Source of the DNA: Nocardioidaceae bacterium
GTDB taxonomy: Bacteria > Actinomycetota > Actinomycetes > Propionibacteriales > Nocardioidaceae
Assembly (NCBI GenBank): GCA_020636935.1
Contig: JACJWW010000008.1
Span: 27,042 to 91,041, forward strand
Direction: 5' to 3'
Length of the DNA: 64,000 nucleotides
In this document: piece after piece, positions 1 to 8,721 of the stretch
Position numbering within the stretch: position 1 is the stretch's first letter
Layout of the letters: each line of letters starts with the position of its first letter
Position numbers and translations under genes: made by a program
Notes under the pieces: model-generated
What the model was told of the DNA's origin: nothing
What the model saw: the letters and a program-made list of their open reading frames with translations, nothing else
The model's database searches: none

Positions 1-408
1 CCACTCGACCTTGCTGGCCAGCACAGCCGGTCGCCGATCGAGCGCATCGGGATAGCTCGACCAGGCTCTGACCAACTCAGCCGCACTGTCGGGCTCGGGG
101 ATGGTGTCGTCATCCAGCAGCCAGATCAGGTCTGGGCCGAGCCCCAAGGCCGTTTGGATGCCTGCAGCGAAGCCACCCGCACCGCCTGTGTTCTGGGTGA
201 GCCGCACGAGATTCAGCCCATCGTCGGTCCTGGAGGCCAGGTAATCCGCGGTCTCGTCGTCAGAGGCATTGTCGACGACAACTACGGCGCTCGGGCGGTG
301 CTCCTGGGCGAAGATCGCGTCCAGACACTCCTCGATCAAGGGCCGGCGATTCCAGGTCACCACGACCGCGACGACCTTGGTCAGGTCAATGGAATTGGGC
401 GCGGACAC
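1..408 (-). CDS. Family 2 glycosyltransferase, N-terminal part (WbbL/GlfT1-like)
   Basis: The first 136 codons of a GT-A fold sugar transferase are visible; the gene runs off the left edge of the window. Reading leftward from a GTG, the protein opens with VVAVVVTWNR and continues with VVVVDNAS, TGGAGGFAAG and a WLLDDDT motif, the metal- and nucleotide-sugar-binding DXD region. The GGAGG segment and the DDD motif resemble actinobacterial rhamnosyl/galactofuranosyl transferases that build the arabinogalactan linker (WbbL, GlfT1). The start lies 21 nt after the stop of the LCP gene, with only a weak AGGG ahead of it, so co-transcription with that gene is likely. The donor sugar cannot be decided from this fragment. 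Confidence 0.75.
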   Translation of the reverse strand, partial: MSAPNSIDLTKVVAVVVTWNRRPLIEECLDAIFAQEHRPSAVVVVDNASDDETADYLASRTDDGLNLVRLTQNTGGAGGFAAGIQTALGLGPDLIWLLDDDTIPEPDSAAELVRAWSSYPDALDRRPAVLASKVEW

Positions 409-429
409 GTGCAGAACCCTACGCGAAGC

Positions 430-1899
430 TCAGCACGAGCCTGCCAGGTCTTGGGATTGATTGGCTGCATAACCATCCCTGATATTGCCCAAGGAGCCGC
501 TGGTGGATCCCGTGGTGGCAGGAGTCTGGGACGACCCGCTTGCCGTCTTCGAGGAGGCCTTCGACTTGGCGGGCTTGGGGGGATCGATCGCATCGCGCAC
601 CATGCGTTGAATCTTGTCGATATCAGGCCTGCCCGTGTTGATCTGCGGAGGCACGAAGGACACGGTCTTGATCTTCTGATCCTTGGCCTTCAACGCCAGC
701 GGGATGAAAGTGCTCAGCTGAGATGCGGGCAAATTCGTGGAAACCAATGATTCGCTTGCCGCTGCAATCTCTTCGAACTTCGTGACCACCGTTTGGGGCG
801 ACAACTGGGTCAGCATCGCGCTCATGACGCACTTTTGTCGGGCCATCCGGGAGTAGTCGTCAGCCGCCGCCCGCGAACGAGCGAACCAAAGGGTCTGGAA
901 GCCATTCAGCTTCTTGTAGCCTGGCTGGATGTAGCCGGTTATCGGAGCACCCACACCACCGATCGGGATCCGGTCACGAACTCGCAGTTTCACGCCCCCA
1001 ACGGCATCAACCAGTCGCTCGAACCCCCTGAGGTTGACCATCGCCCAGTAGTTGATCTTCAGACCGGTGATGCCCTCAACGGCTTGGGTCGTGGCTTCCA
1101 CGCCCGGATCGCGGTACTTCTTGAACAACTGCTTGTGATCAGCGGCGTAGGTGGCCAAGGAGTTGAGTTCACACTCCGAACCGCAGTTGTAGCCGCGAGG
1201 GAATTGCTTGGCCATGATCGATCCCTTGGCGAAGGGGAAGTTCAACATGTTGCGCGGCAGCCCGAAGAGCACCGTGTGCCCAGTCTCGGCGTCAATGCTG
1301 GCCACCGTGATCGAGTCGGCACGCAGACCCCAGCGATCACTCCCGGAGTCACCGCCCAAGAGCAAGATGTTGAATCGGCCATCATGCGCGCCGGTGACTG
1401 CACTCGCGCCGAACATGGTTGCGATGAATTTTCGCTGCACGCCCACGACGTGCGAGGCATAGAGCAGGCTCCCAACGAGGGCAATGCACAAACCAGCATT
1501 GAGCCCGACCATGACCAGGCGTTGCTTGCGCTGCAAGCTCAACGGATCACCCAATCGCCAGGCATCAACGATGAGGAAGGCCCAACCGAGGGCCAAACCA
1601 ATCAACACCAGGCGCACCAAACCCAAAATGAAGGTATTGGTCAACAACCAAAAGGCAAAGGAGTTGAAGACGGCGCTGATCAACCCGACGAGGAGAAGGG
1701 TGACCGCGAGCGCGACAACCGTGCGGATCACGATCCAGCCCAGCCTCTTGTTGCCGGCAGCCAACTGGGCAGATCCGGGCAAGAGCACAGTCATCAACGA
1801 GAGCGCGATCGCACGACGGAACCGGATCCGGCTGACTGCAGTGTCGTATTGAGTCCTGCGAATCGATGCAGAAGGAACCGTCGACGAGATCGTCGCCAT
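430..1899 (-). CDS. LytR-CpsA-Psr (LCP) family protein with several membrane segments
   Basis: LCP enzymes transfer undecaprenyl-linked polymers (arabinogalactan, teichoic acid or capsule) onto peptidoglycan at the outer face of the membrane. The 489-residue protein has about four hydrophobic segments in its first 150 residues, unlike the usual single N-terminal helix. The LCP domain follows: NILLLGGDSGSDR, LRADSIT, then GLPRN where most members have SIPRD. It ends in a Ser/Thr/Pro/Lys-rich tail. The glycosyltransferase gene follows 21 nt after its stop, which supports a shared role in envelope polymer assembly. A TTGACC/TACTTC promoter with a 16-nt spacer is possible about 40 nt upstream. 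The PRD-to-PRN change could affect activity. The family call is firm; the polymer is unknown. Confidence 0.85.
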   Translation of the reverse strand: MATISSTVPSASIRRTQYDTAVSRIRFRRAIALSLMTVLLPGSAQLAAGNKRLGWIVIRTVVALAVTLLLVGLISAVFNSFAFWLLTNTFILGLVRLVLIGLALGWAFLIVDAWRLGDPLSLQRKQRLVMVGLNAGLCIALVGSLLYASHVVGVQRKFIATMFGASAVTGAHDGRFNILLLGGDSGSDRWGLRADSITVASIDAETGHTVLFGLPRNMLNFPFAKGSIMAKQFPRGYNCGSECELNSLATYAADHKQLFKKYRDPGVEATTQAVEGITGLKINYWAMVNLRGFERLVDAVGGVKLRVRDRIPIGGVGAPITGYIQPGYKKLNGFQTLWFARSRAAADDYSRMARQKCVMSAMLTQLSPQTVVTKFEEIAAASESLVSTNLPASQLSTFIPLALKAKDQKIKTVSFVPPQINTGRPDIDKIQRMVRDAIDPPKPAKSKASSKTASGSSQTPATTGSTSGSLGNIRDGYAANQSQDLAGSC

Positions 1900-1990
1900 G
1901 AATGTGCCTCTCTAGGGGGAAGTAGAGGTCGGGCGTTGTAGGTCAAGTATCACCAGTCACAACAGCAACTTGCGTCTCGCCACGCCGTGC

Positions 1991-2497
1991 TCATTCACGC
2001 GCGTCGCGGATCTCCTTCTTTGCCGCCAAACGGTGCGTCCGTCGGATGGAGGCCTCGCGCATCCGGCGGAACTCCTCATCGGTCTCAGGCGCAAGAGAGG
2101 GCACCTCCCTGGGCCTGCCGTCTGGGTCAACCGCTACGAAGACCAAGTACGCCGAGGCAACATGTACTGGCTCGATGCCGGCGCGATTCCAAGGCTCGCT
2201 CATCACGCGGACCCCCACCTCCATCGAGCTACGACCTGCCCAATTGACCTGAGCACTGGCCCGAAGGATGTCTCCCACGTGCACGGGCGCCAAGAAGGCC
2301 ATCTCATCCATGGCCGCCGTGACTGCCTGCCCTCCGCTGTGCCGCCCTGCCACCGCGCCAGCAGTGCTGTCCACCAGGCGCATGACCTCGCCACCGTGGA
2401 CGGTGCCGTAGAGATTCACATGCGTTTGGCCAGCCAGGAGGGTGAGGGTCACTCTGCTGTACGACGGCGGCAAGGCGATCGGGATTTCACGGCTCAT
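1991..2497 (-). CDS. Acyl-CoA thioesterase, hotdog fold (YciA/ACOT type)
   Basis: Predicted to hydrolyse acyl-CoA to free acid and CoA. The 168-residue protein has the single hotdog domain of the YciA/BACH group: THVNLYGTVHGGEVMRLVDS at about residues 25-44 (Asn/Gly-rich active-site turn and helix), then FLAPVHVGDIL and VHVASAYLVFVAVD. The C-terminus is charged. It is divergent from the second LCP gene with 50 bp between starts. A TAGCTT box lies exactly 6 nt before the ATG and there is no Shine-Dalgarno, so the mRNA is probably leaderless. Chain-length preference cannot be read from the sequence. Confidence 0.8.
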   Translation of the reverse strand: MSREIPIALPPSYSRVTLTLLAGQTHVNLYGTVHGGEVMRLVDSTAGAVAGRHSGGQAVTAAMDEMAFLAPVHVGDILRASAQVNWAGRSSMEVGVRVMSEPWNRAGIEPVHVASAYLVFVAVDPDGRPREVPSLAPETDEEFRRMREASIRRTHRLAAKKEIRDARE

Positions 2498-2503
2498 GGG
2501 GTC

Positions 2504-2509
2504 AAGCTA
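2504..2509 (-). promoter_or_regulatory. -10 box of leaderless thioesterase promoter
   Basis: TAGCTT on the minus strand, 6 nt before the ATG at 2497. No ribosome-binding site is present, so transcription probably starts at or next to the start codon. Confidence 0.55.
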
Positions 2510-2534
2510 TCGCTGATCCTCAGGATCTGGGCGG

Positions 2535-2540
2535 TAGCGT
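2535..2540 (+). promoter_or_regulatory. -10 box of leaderless LCP promoter
   Basis: TAGCGT, 7 nt before the ATG at 2548, with no Shine-Dalgarno. It is back to back with the thioesterase promoter within about 40 bp. Confidence 0.55.
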
Positions 2541-2547
2541 CTTCTCC

Positions 2548-3720
2548 ATGCCAAAACCTCCACGTCCCAACAATGGCCAGGCCGACCCTGAGTTCGGCTG
2601 GGTCTATGGAGGCGCGCCCGAAAAGACCAGGATCATCTCTCGCGAGGACCTCAAGGAGTATCAGCGCACCGGGCGCAAGCCGAAGTCAGGCAAGGAAGCC
2701 AAACCAGCCAAAGGGCCCAAGCCCGCAAAGGAGCCGAAGCGTCAATCTCAGCCACGCGCACCCAAGCAGCGTCGAATCAGGCTGTTGCCAGTGATCGGCG
2801 TGGCCTTGGCCTTGTGGCTGGTGTTCCTGCTCGTCGTACCAATCATGGCGTGGGGTCGGATCAATCGAGTCGATGTTGCCACCAACGATGGGGCTGCGGA
2901 CCAACCAGGCACCAACTTTCTTCTGGTTGGCAGCGACAGTCGTCGCGGCCTGACCAAGGAACAGAACAAGCGTCTTGGCACGGGTGGTGTCGGAGACGTC
3001 GGCCAACGCACCGACACGATCATGATCCTGCACACTGGCAGCGGAAAGCCCGTGTTGATGTCGATCCCGCGTGACTCCTTGGTGCCCATCCCCGGCCACG
3101 GCACCTCCAAGATCAATGCAGCATTCGCTTGGGGCGGACCAAAATTGCTGATCAAGACCATCGAGCAAAACACCGGCCTGCACATCGACAACTACATCGA
3201 GATCGGATTTGGGGGTTTTGAGAATGTGGTTGATGCCGTTGGCGGAATCACGATCTGCCCCAAGCAGCGGATGGTGGACCCTCGCGCCAATTTGAAGATC
3301 AAGAAGGGCTGCCAGGAAGCCGACGGCGCCACGGCGTTGGGATATGCCAGATCTCGCCACACGATGGCCAATGGCGACCTCGGGCGAGCCCAGCACCAAC
3401 GTGAGGTCTTGAGCGCAGTAGGACAAGAGGTCAAGTCGCCATGGACCTTCATCAACCCATGGCGCTACTACGCAATCAACCAGGCAATGGCGACCTCGAT
3501 CACGATCAGCGAAGGCACCGGACCGTTCGCCATGCTCGGATTTGGTCGGGCGATGACCCAGGTGAATGGCTCTGGCGGTCTCACGTGTGCAGTGCCGATC
3601 AGGGACTTGGCAGTTCACTGGGATACTGAGAGGGCAAGAAAGCTTTTCGAACTACTCAAGACCGACCGGGCCGATGACATCACTCCCGGACTGTGCACGC
3701 AAGGGGGCCTGCCTGACTAG
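2548..3720 (+). CDS. LytR-CpsA-Psr (LCP) family cell-wall ligase
   Basis: A second LCP protein of 390 residues with the classical layout. A Lys/Pro-rich cytoplasmic N-terminus (about residues 1-75) precedes one transmembrane helix (about 78-100) and an extracytoplasmic LCP domain. The domain shows NFLLVGSDSR, QRTDTIMI, SIPRD, GTSKINAAF and the DAVGGI motif, all the usual conserved elements including the catalytic Arg and Asp positions. It therefore looks more canonical than the LCP protein at 430-1899. The two may attach different polymers or serve the same one redundantly. The start follows a leaderless-type promoter. Confidence 0.88.
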   Translation: MPKPPRPNNGQADPEFGWVYGGAPEKTRIISREDLKEYQRTGRKPKSGKEAKPAKGPKPAKEPKRQSQPRAPKQRRIRLLPVIGVALALWLVFLLVVPIMAWGRINRVDVATNDGAADQPGTNFLLVGSDSRRGLTKEQNKRLGTGGVGDVGQRTDTIMILHTGSGKPVLMSIPRDSLVPIPGHGTSKINAAFAWGGPKLLIKTIEQNTGLHIDNYIEIGFGGFENVVDAVGGITICPKQRMVDPRANLKIKKGCQEADGATALGYARSRHTMANGDLGRAQHQREVLSAVGQEVKSPWTFINPWRYYAINQAMATSITISEGTGPFAMLGFGRAMTQVNGSGGLTCAVPIRDLAVHWDTERARKLFELLKTDRADDITPGLCTQGGLPD

Positions 3721-3773
3721 GTGGGTCCGATGGCGACAGGGTCGCAGTTCGACCGACCAGTTAGGAGATGGTG

Positions 3774-4679
3774 ATGGCGCAGACGAGCCAGAGCCACGAC
3801 GCAGGCACCGATTACGAGACCCTCACTTGGCAGGTTGACGGTGACGGCATTGCCCTGCTCACCCTCAACCGCCCGGAGGCACTCAATGCGTTTTCGGTGA
3901 CCATGGCTCGAGAGCTCCATCGAGTCTTCTCTGTCGACGCGCGCGACGACGCGGTACGTGCCGTTGTGGTCACTGGATCAGGACGCGCCTTTTGTGCGGG
4001 CATGGATCTCAATGGTCAAGGCAATGTCTTCGGCCTGGACGAGTCGCTCACCCCAACACCGGCCGACCTGCGTGATCGACTCCATGACCCCGAAATCGAT
4101 GCGGGGGTCCGTGACACCGGCGGCAAGGTGACCTTGGCCATCCATGACCTGGCCAAGCCAGTGATCGCAGCGATCAATGGTCCAGCAGTTGGTATCGGCG
4201 CCACCATGACACTGGCCATGGACATCCGCTTGGCCTCAGATAAGGCTCGGATCGGATTCGTCTTCGGCAAGATCGGGATTGTCCCCGAGGCATGCTCGAG
4301 CTATTTCCTGCCCCGCCTTGTCGGGCTCCAACAAGCGTTGGAATGGGTGTACTCCGCTGAGATTCTGAGTGCCCAAGAGGCACTCAATGGCGGCTTGGTG
4401 CGCTCGGTGCATCCAGCCGACGAACTGCTTGATGTGGCCATGGACCTGGCCCGCAGCTTCGTCGTCAATCGCTCTGCCGCAGCAGTGGGTCTGGCCAAGC
4501 AATTGCTCTATCGAAATGCCAGCGCTGAGCATCCGATCGAAGCGCACAGATCCGACAGCCTGGCGATGTTTTACACCAGCCAGCATGATGGCAAGGAGGG
4601 TGTGGCGGCCTTCCTTGACAAGCGCGACCCGAAGTTCTCCTCCTTGACATCAGACATCCCAGACGTCTTCGGAGATTGA
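3774..4679 (+). CDS. Enoyl-CoA hydratase/isomerase family protein
   Basis: A crotonase-fold enzyme that probably hydrates a trans-2-enoyl-CoA or carries out a related CoA-thioester reaction. Visible features are the N-terminal LLTLNRPEALNAFS, the CoA-binding oxyanion segment GSGRAFCAGMDL, then INGPAVGIGATM and FGKIGIVPEACSSYFLPRLVG. The last contains the catalytic-region Glu of true hydratases. The family is about 260-300 residues and this is 301. Three start codons lie close together (3768, 3771, 3774). AGGAG at 3763-3767 abuts the first and is 6 nt from the ATG at 3774, which I chose. The hydrolase gene follows 15 nt later. Substrate is unknown. Confidence 0.82.
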   Translation: MAQTSQSHDAGTDYETLTWQVDGDGIALLTLNRPEALNAFSVTMARELHRVFSVDARDDAVRAVVVTGSGRAFCAGMDLNGQGNVFGLDESLTPTPADLRDRLHDPEIDAGVRDTGGKVTLAIHDLAKPVIAAINGPAVGIGATMTLAMDIRLASDKARIGFVFGKIGIVPEACSSYFLPRLVGLQQALEWVYSAEILSAQEALNGGLVRSVHPADELLDVAMDLARSFVVNRSAAAVGLAKQLLYRNASAEHPIEAHRSDSLAMFYTSQHDGKEGVAAFLDKRDPKFSSLTSDIPDVFGD

Positions 4680-4694
4680 CCACCAGCTCGACCG

Positions 4695-5546
4695 ATGAGT
4701 CAATCAAGCCACATCAAGATCAGGCTTCCACACGTGGAATTGCATGCCCTCTCTTGGGGAGAGCCAACGGATCCATTGGCGCTGTGCCTGCACGGATTCC
4801 CTGACTCGGCGTACACCTGGCGACAGTTGGGACCACGTCTGGCCGAAGCGGGCTATTACGTAGTGGCTCCCTTCACTCGCGGCTATGCACCCTCAACCCC
4901 TGCCGCTGATCACGACTACTCCGTGGAGGCTCTGGCTCGTGATGCTCTCGCCATCAGGGAGCAGATCGGTGAGCCTGGAGAAGCAGTCCTGATCGGCCAT
5001 GACTGGGGCGGGATCACGGCGCAAGCATTGTCAGCAGACAAAAGTCGAACTTTCGCACGTGTTGTCTCCCTGGCCATTCCGCCGCTCTCGGCCCTGTCCG
5101 CGCAAACCCAGGATCGGCACCGCGAACTGTTGTGGCCCTTGCTCGGTCAAACCCGGCTGAGTTGGTATATCGCGTTCAACCAGCTCCCACTGCTGCCCGA
5201 GCGTTTCGCCCACCCACTGGTGAGACATCTATGGCGCAAGTGGTCTCCCGGATATGACTCCACGCCAGATCTCCCCCATGTGTTTGCCTCCATGTCAGAT
5301 CACGAGCACAGACGCGCGATCTTCAACTACTACCGCGCACTACGCAAGGTGCGACCGGATGCAGCGTGGCTGCAAGACCCGCTGGTGCCGACTCTCTATC
5401 TGCATGGAGCACAAGACGGGTGCTTCTCGTCGAAATTGTCCCGAGCTGCAGGCTCGGCTGAGATCCCAGCCGCAGGCCACTTCCTGCACCTCGAGCAGCC
5501 CGAAGTGGTCGCTGAAGCTGTGCTGGACTTCCTGGCTAGGAGTTAG
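4695..5546 (+). CDS. Alpha/beta hydrolase, epoxide-hydrolase-like
   Basis: The 283-residue protein has an [10 protein letters not shown] oxyanion motif, a nucleophile elbow GHDWGG in which the nucleophile is Asp, an acid in LHGAQDG and a final His in [10 protein letters not shown]. An Asp nucleophile with FNYYRAL in the cap points to the epoxide hydrolase/haloalkane dehalogenase branch, not a serine esterase. The Tyr residues in the cap favour epoxide hydrolase. It lies 15 nt after the enoyl-CoA hydratase and is probably co-transcribed. Its 3' end overlaps the purE 3' end by 11 nt on the opposite strand. No good Shine-Dalgarno is visible. Confidence 0.75.
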   Translation: MSQSSHIKIRLPHVELHALSWGEPTDPLALCLHGFPDSAYTWRQLGPRLAEAGYYVVAPFTRGYAPSTPAADHDYSVEALARDALAIREQIGEPGEAVLIGHDWGGITAQALSADKSRTFARVVSLAIPPLSALSAQTQDRHRELLWPLLGQTRLSWYIAFNQLPLLPERFAHPLVRHLWRKWSPGYDSTPDLPHVFASMSDHEHRRAIFNYYRALRKVRPDAAWLQDPLVPTLYLHGAQDGCFSSKLSRAAGSAEIPAAGHFLHLEQPEVVAEAVLDFLARS

Positions 5547-6063
5547 CCACCGAGTCACGCACCACCTTCCCCTTGGCATGTGCACTCTCACGAAGGCTGT
5601 CTTGGAAATCGATCATTTGCCTTTGCAAGGCCGCGTCGGTCGCCGCCAGGATGCGTACGGCGAGCAACCCGGCATTGCGGGCGTTGCCGATCGCAACCGT
5701 GGCTACGGGCACACCGGCTGGCATCTGCACGATCGACAACAAGGAGTCCATGCCATCCAGGTATTTCAATGGCACCGGCACCCCAATGACAGGCAATGGA
5801 GTCACCGCCGCAAGCATCCCTGGTAGGTGCGCTGCACCACCCGCACCCGCGATGATCACCTGCAGACCACGCTCGGCGGCTTGACGCCCGTAGTTGAGCA
5901 TCTCGTCGGGCATCCGATGGGCCGAAACCACATCTGCCTCAAAGCCGACACCGAACTCAGCGCAGGCCTGGGCCGCAGCCTGCATCACTGGCCAATCCGA
6001 GTCAGACCCCATCACGATGCCCACCCGCACGCGCTGATGCTCATGCTGCTCAGTCACTGTCAT
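5536..6063 (-). CDS. purE: N5-carboxyaminoimidazole ribonucleotide mutase PurE
   Basis: Converts N5-CAIR to CAIR in de novo purine synthesis, downstream of PurK. Class I PurE motifs are present: [12 protein letters not shown] near the N-terminus, SAHRMPDEM with the catalytic His, and [14 protein letters not shown]. The 175-residue length is normal. The reading frame is open upstream to 6141, but the ATG at 6063 follows AGGAG by 9 nt and overlaps the purK stop by 14 nt, so translation is probably coupled to purK. The presence of purK supports the two-step PurK/PurE route. Confidence 0.95.
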   Translation of the reverse strand: MTVTEQHEHQRVRVGIVMGSDSDWPVMQAAAQACAEFGVGFEADVVSAHRMPDEMLNYGRQAAERGLQVIIAGAGGAAHLPGMLAAVTPLPVIGVPVPLKYLDGMDSLLSIVQMPAGVPVATVAIGNARNAGLLAVRILAATDAALQRQMIDFQDSLRESAHAKGKVVRDSVANS

Positions 6064-7207
6064 CTCCCAACTCTCCTGCGAACCATGCGGCTGCATGACG
6101 GGCTCGCTCAAGGCAATCGTCCAAGTCATCACCATATGCATTCACATGGCCAACCTTGCGCCCCGGACGCATCTGTTTGCCGTAGAGGTGGACCTTCAAC
6201 TGCGGGTCCTTGGCCATGGTATGCAGATAGCCGTCGTACAACTGCCCTGCATCTTGGGCACCACCCAAGATATTGACCATGACGGTCCATGGTGCCCGAG
6301 GTTGGGGGGCACCGAGCGGCAGATCCAGCACCGCACGCAAGTGGTTCTCGAATTGTGACGTGATCGCGCCATCTTGGGTCCAGTGCCCCGTGTTGTGGGG
6401 TCTCATGGCCAATTCGTTGACGAGCACCCTGCCATCGGTCGTCTCAAAGAGCTCAACTGCCATCACCCCAACCACGTCGAGCTCGCCACAAATGGTCATT
6501 GCGATCTGGAGGGCCCGGTCACCCAAATCTGGGTCAAGATCAGGTGCTGGAGCAATCACTTCGTGACAGATGCTGTCGCGCTGAGTGGTTTGTACGACGG
6601 GCCAGGCCGCCACCTGCCCGGACGGTGAGCGGGCGATCAGGGCAGAAAGCTCGCGTCGGAAGTCAACCAACTCCTCCGCGAGCAGAGTGGCACCATTGAC
6701 CGCCGCTGCATCGACAACGGATCTTGCATCGGCCCGATCGCGAACGATCCACACGCCCTTGCCGTCGTACCCACCCTTGGTCGTCTTCAGCACACATGGG
6801 AATCCGAAGGCCTGCACTTCATCGAGGCTCTCCACGATTGCATTCCTCGGGCAGGGGATGCCCAACTCCCCCAATCGTTTCCTCATCCGGCCCTTGTCCT
6901 GGGCATAGATCAGGGCATGCGGCCCGGGCCGGACCGCCAAGCGCGCTTCCAGCGCCACCAGATGCTCAGTCGGCACGTGCTCGTGGTCGAAGGTGACCAC
7001 CGCGCAGTCCTGAGTGACTCGAAAGAGCGCCTCCAGGTCGCGATAGTCACCCACCTGATGGTCGACGATCACCTGGGTGGCGCAGACGCTGTCGTCTTCG
7101 GCCAAAAGCCGCAGCGGCAAGGCCAGGGCCGCCGCTGGCTCGGCCATCATCCGGGCCAATTGGCCGCCACCGATCACGGCCACTCTTGGGGCACCTGTAG
7201 CACTCAC
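6050..7207 (-). CDS. purK: N5-carboxyaminoimidazole ribonucleotide synthase PurK
   Basis: ATP-grasp enzyme that carboxylates AIR with bicarbonate and ATP. It opens with the dinucleotide-like [14 protein letters not shown], followed by the ATP-grasp segments [18 protein letters not shown] and LLAEELVDF, and [29 protein letters not shown] with the metal-binding residues. The frame extends to an ATG at 7240. However, TAGGGT sits 7 nt before a GTG at 7207 and nothing resembling a ribosome site precedes the ATG, so a leaderless start at the GTG (385 residues) is preferred. purE follows with a 14-nt overlap. Confidence 0.93.
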   Translation of the reverse strand: MSATGAPRVAVIGGGQLARMMAEPAAALALPLRLLAEDDSVCATQVIVDHQVGDYRDLEALFRVTQDCAVVTFDHEHVPTEHLVALEARLAVRPGPHALIYAQDKGRMRKRLGELGIPCPRNAIVESLDEVQAFGFPCVLKTTKGGYDGKGVWIVRDRADARSVVDAAAVNGATLLAEELVDFRRELSALIARSPSGQVAAWPVVQTTQRDSICHEVIAPAPDLDPDLGDRALQIAMTICGELDVVGVMAVELFETTDGRVLVNELAMRPHNTGHWTQDGAITSQFENHLRAVLDLPLGAPQPRAPWTVMVNILGGAQDAGQLYDGYLHTMAKDPQLKVHLYGKQMRPGRKVGHVNAYGDDLDDCLERARHAAAWFAGELGDDSD

Positions 7208-7214
7208 GCGTTTG

Positions 7215-7220
7215 ACCCTA
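7215..7220 (-). promoter_or_regulatory. -10 box of leaderless purK promoter
   Basis: TAGGGT on the minus strand, 7 nt before the GTG at 7207. This spacing is the reason for choosing that start codon over the upstream ATG at 7240. Confidence 0.5.
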
Positions 7221-7272
7221 TCTATCTTTGATTCCGACATCGCGCGCCAAGCCCCGCAACCCAGGAGAATCC

Positions 7273-7740
7273 ATGCCCAAGATGGTCAGCTATCGCTTCC
7301 AACGCATCTCAACCGCATCACCTGAGGTGCTCTTCGATCTCGTCGCCAACGCTGATCAATGGAAGCACTGGGCCGGGCCACTCGTGCTCAGCTCGCACTT
7401 CGCCTATCTCGGGCCAGCCCAAGATGGAGGTGTGGGCTCCGTTCGCGCGCTAGGACCTGGCTTCACCGCCGCCAAGGAGCGTACGACGATCCACGAGCGC
7501 CCACATCGCTATGGCTATGAGATGGCCAAGGACCAGCCTCCGTTGAAGGGCTATCAGTCAATGGTGGAGTTCGCCAAGCACGAGGCTGGCACACTCGTCA
7601 CATGGAGTGGCAGTTTTGAAGAGTCCTTCCCCGGGAATGGCCCTGTGGTGTTGGCCGTGTTCAAACCGCTGATGAAGGATTTCCTACGCCGGTTGACCAC
7701 ATATGCAGATCAACTCGGGGCGTCAAGCACTGCTGGCTAG
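7273..7740 (+). CDS. SRPBCC (START-like) family protein
   Basis: A 155-residue single-domain protein of the polyketide cyclase/Bet v1-like fold, which forms a hydrophobic ligand cavity. The pattern is typical: STASPEVLFDLVANADQWKHW at the start, a central antiparallel sheet region, and a C-terminal helix ending MKDFLRRLTTYADQL. AGGAG lies 5 nt before the ATG at 7273, which rules out the longer frame from 7228 that would overlap purK. It is divergent from purK. The ligand and role are unknown. Its stop codon lies in a duplicated 16-bp sequence. Confidence 0.7.
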   Translation: MPKMVSYRFQRISTASPEVLFDLVANADQWKHWAGPLVLSSHFAYLGPAQDGGVGSVRALGPGFTAAKERTTIHERPHRYGYEMAKDQPPLKGYQSMVEFAKHEAGTLVTWSGSFEESFPGNGPVVLAVFKPLMKDFLRRLTTYADQLGASSTAG

Positions 7741-7770
7741 AAGGGATTGGGCCAGCTAGAAGGGATTGGG
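7736..7770. repeat. Tandem 16-bp duplication between convergent genes
   Basis: GCTAGAAGGGATTGGG occurs at 7736-7751 and again at 7755-7770, a 19-bp period. One copy carries the TAG of the SRPBCC gene on the plus strand. The other carries the TAG of the cyclase gene on the minus strand, since CTA reads as a stop there. Confidence 0.85.
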
Positions 7771-8721
7771 ACGGCTCACCGAGACTGGTTCGGTGATCCC
7801 GAAGCCACGGATGTGCCGGGCCGGTAGCACTCGGGTGACATATTCATCAGGCAGCAGCGCTGCCGTACGTCCGTCAGTGATCACCCGATTGCGCCTGGCG
7901 ACCGCAGTGAGTCTGGAGGCCAAGTTGACCGCTGGCCCGTAGACATCGCCCATTCTCTTCACCACCGAGCCGTAGACCAGCCCGACGCGCACGTCGGGCA
8001 GCAGGTCGAAGCGCGACACCATGTCGACGATCTCCCAGGCGATTGCCATGCCTGCCTCAGGATGCGGAGCCACGAAGAGCACTGAATCCCCCAGCCCCTT
8101 GATCACTCGGCCATCATGCTTGAAGACCACGTCGTGGGAGTTGCCCTCGAAGACCTCGACCAGCTCACCAACCTCGTCGGGATTGAGCTCATTTGACAAC
8201 GCGCTGAACTGCACGAGGTCGGCAAAACCAACCGTCGCCATGGACAGGTCTTCAGGGTGGTCCAAGCTCGGGATGCGAGCCACGGCTCCAGCAAGATGCC
8301 GGCGCCAGGCATAGGACAACAACTCCTCAAATCGCGGGCGCATCCCAGACAGCAAAGCCGCACTGACTTCTCGGCGCCCTTCCTCGGTGTCTTGTTGCTC
8401 TATGAGACCAGCGAACAGACCCACCTGCCAATCTGCCAGCCGGGACATCGTGGCTCCCACTCCACGAGTCAGCGCTACGGCGTAGTTGAGGTCCATGCCG
8501 GTGTCGACCATCATCTGAGCAACCTGCCCCATGGCCCAAAAGTCGCTCTGGTCGAAGCTCTCGGGGTCTTCGGGTTCGGGGAAGCCCAACGCCCGCCACA
8601 AGCGCAAACCATCGCTCAGGTCGAGTCCGGCTTGCTCGATGGCTCGCTGATCGACTTCACCGGGCAGATCAGAGAGCAGGACCTGCTGGAGTTCGTCAGG
8701 CTCCGTCATCGGTCTTGTCAC
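7756..8721 (-). CDS. Class III adenylate cyclase with N-terminal regulatory domain
   Basis: Predicted to make cAMP from ATP. The C-terminal half (about residues 155-320) is a complete class III catalytic domain. Metal-binding Asp168 lies in VGFADLVQFS and Asp212 in GLGDSVLF. Adenine-selecting residues are Lys208 and Asp259, and transition-state residues are Asn266 and Arg270 in GPAVNLASR. One chain thus carries a full set, so a homodimer should be active. The first 150 residues contain LSDGLRLWRALGFPEPED and a helical segment, reminiscent of the autoinhibitory domains of mycobacterial Rv1264/Rv2212-type cyclases. No membrane segment is visible. The start (GTG 8721 or ATG 8709) overlaps the upstream PH gene, implying translational coupling. 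Confidence 0.85.
   Translation of the reverse strand: MTRPMTEPDELQQVLLSDLPGEVDQRAIEQAGLDLSDGLRLWRALGFPEPEDPESFDQSDFWAMGQVAQMMVDTGMDLNYAVALTRGVGATMSRLADWQVGLFAGLIEQQDTEEGRREVSAALLSGMRPRFEELLSYAWRRHLAGAVARIPSLDHPEDLSMATVGFADLVQFSALSNELNPDEVGELVEVFEGNSHDVVFKHDGRVIKGLGDSVLFVAPHPEAGMAIAWEIVDMVSRFDLLPDVRVGLVYGSVVKRMGDVYGPAVNLASRLTAVARRNRVITDGRTAALLPDEYVTRVLPARHIRGFGITEPVSVSRPNPF

Noticed and set aside
793..1941. 382-codon plus-strand open frame
   Set aside because: Antisense to the LCP gene, with shadow-type composition and no motif.
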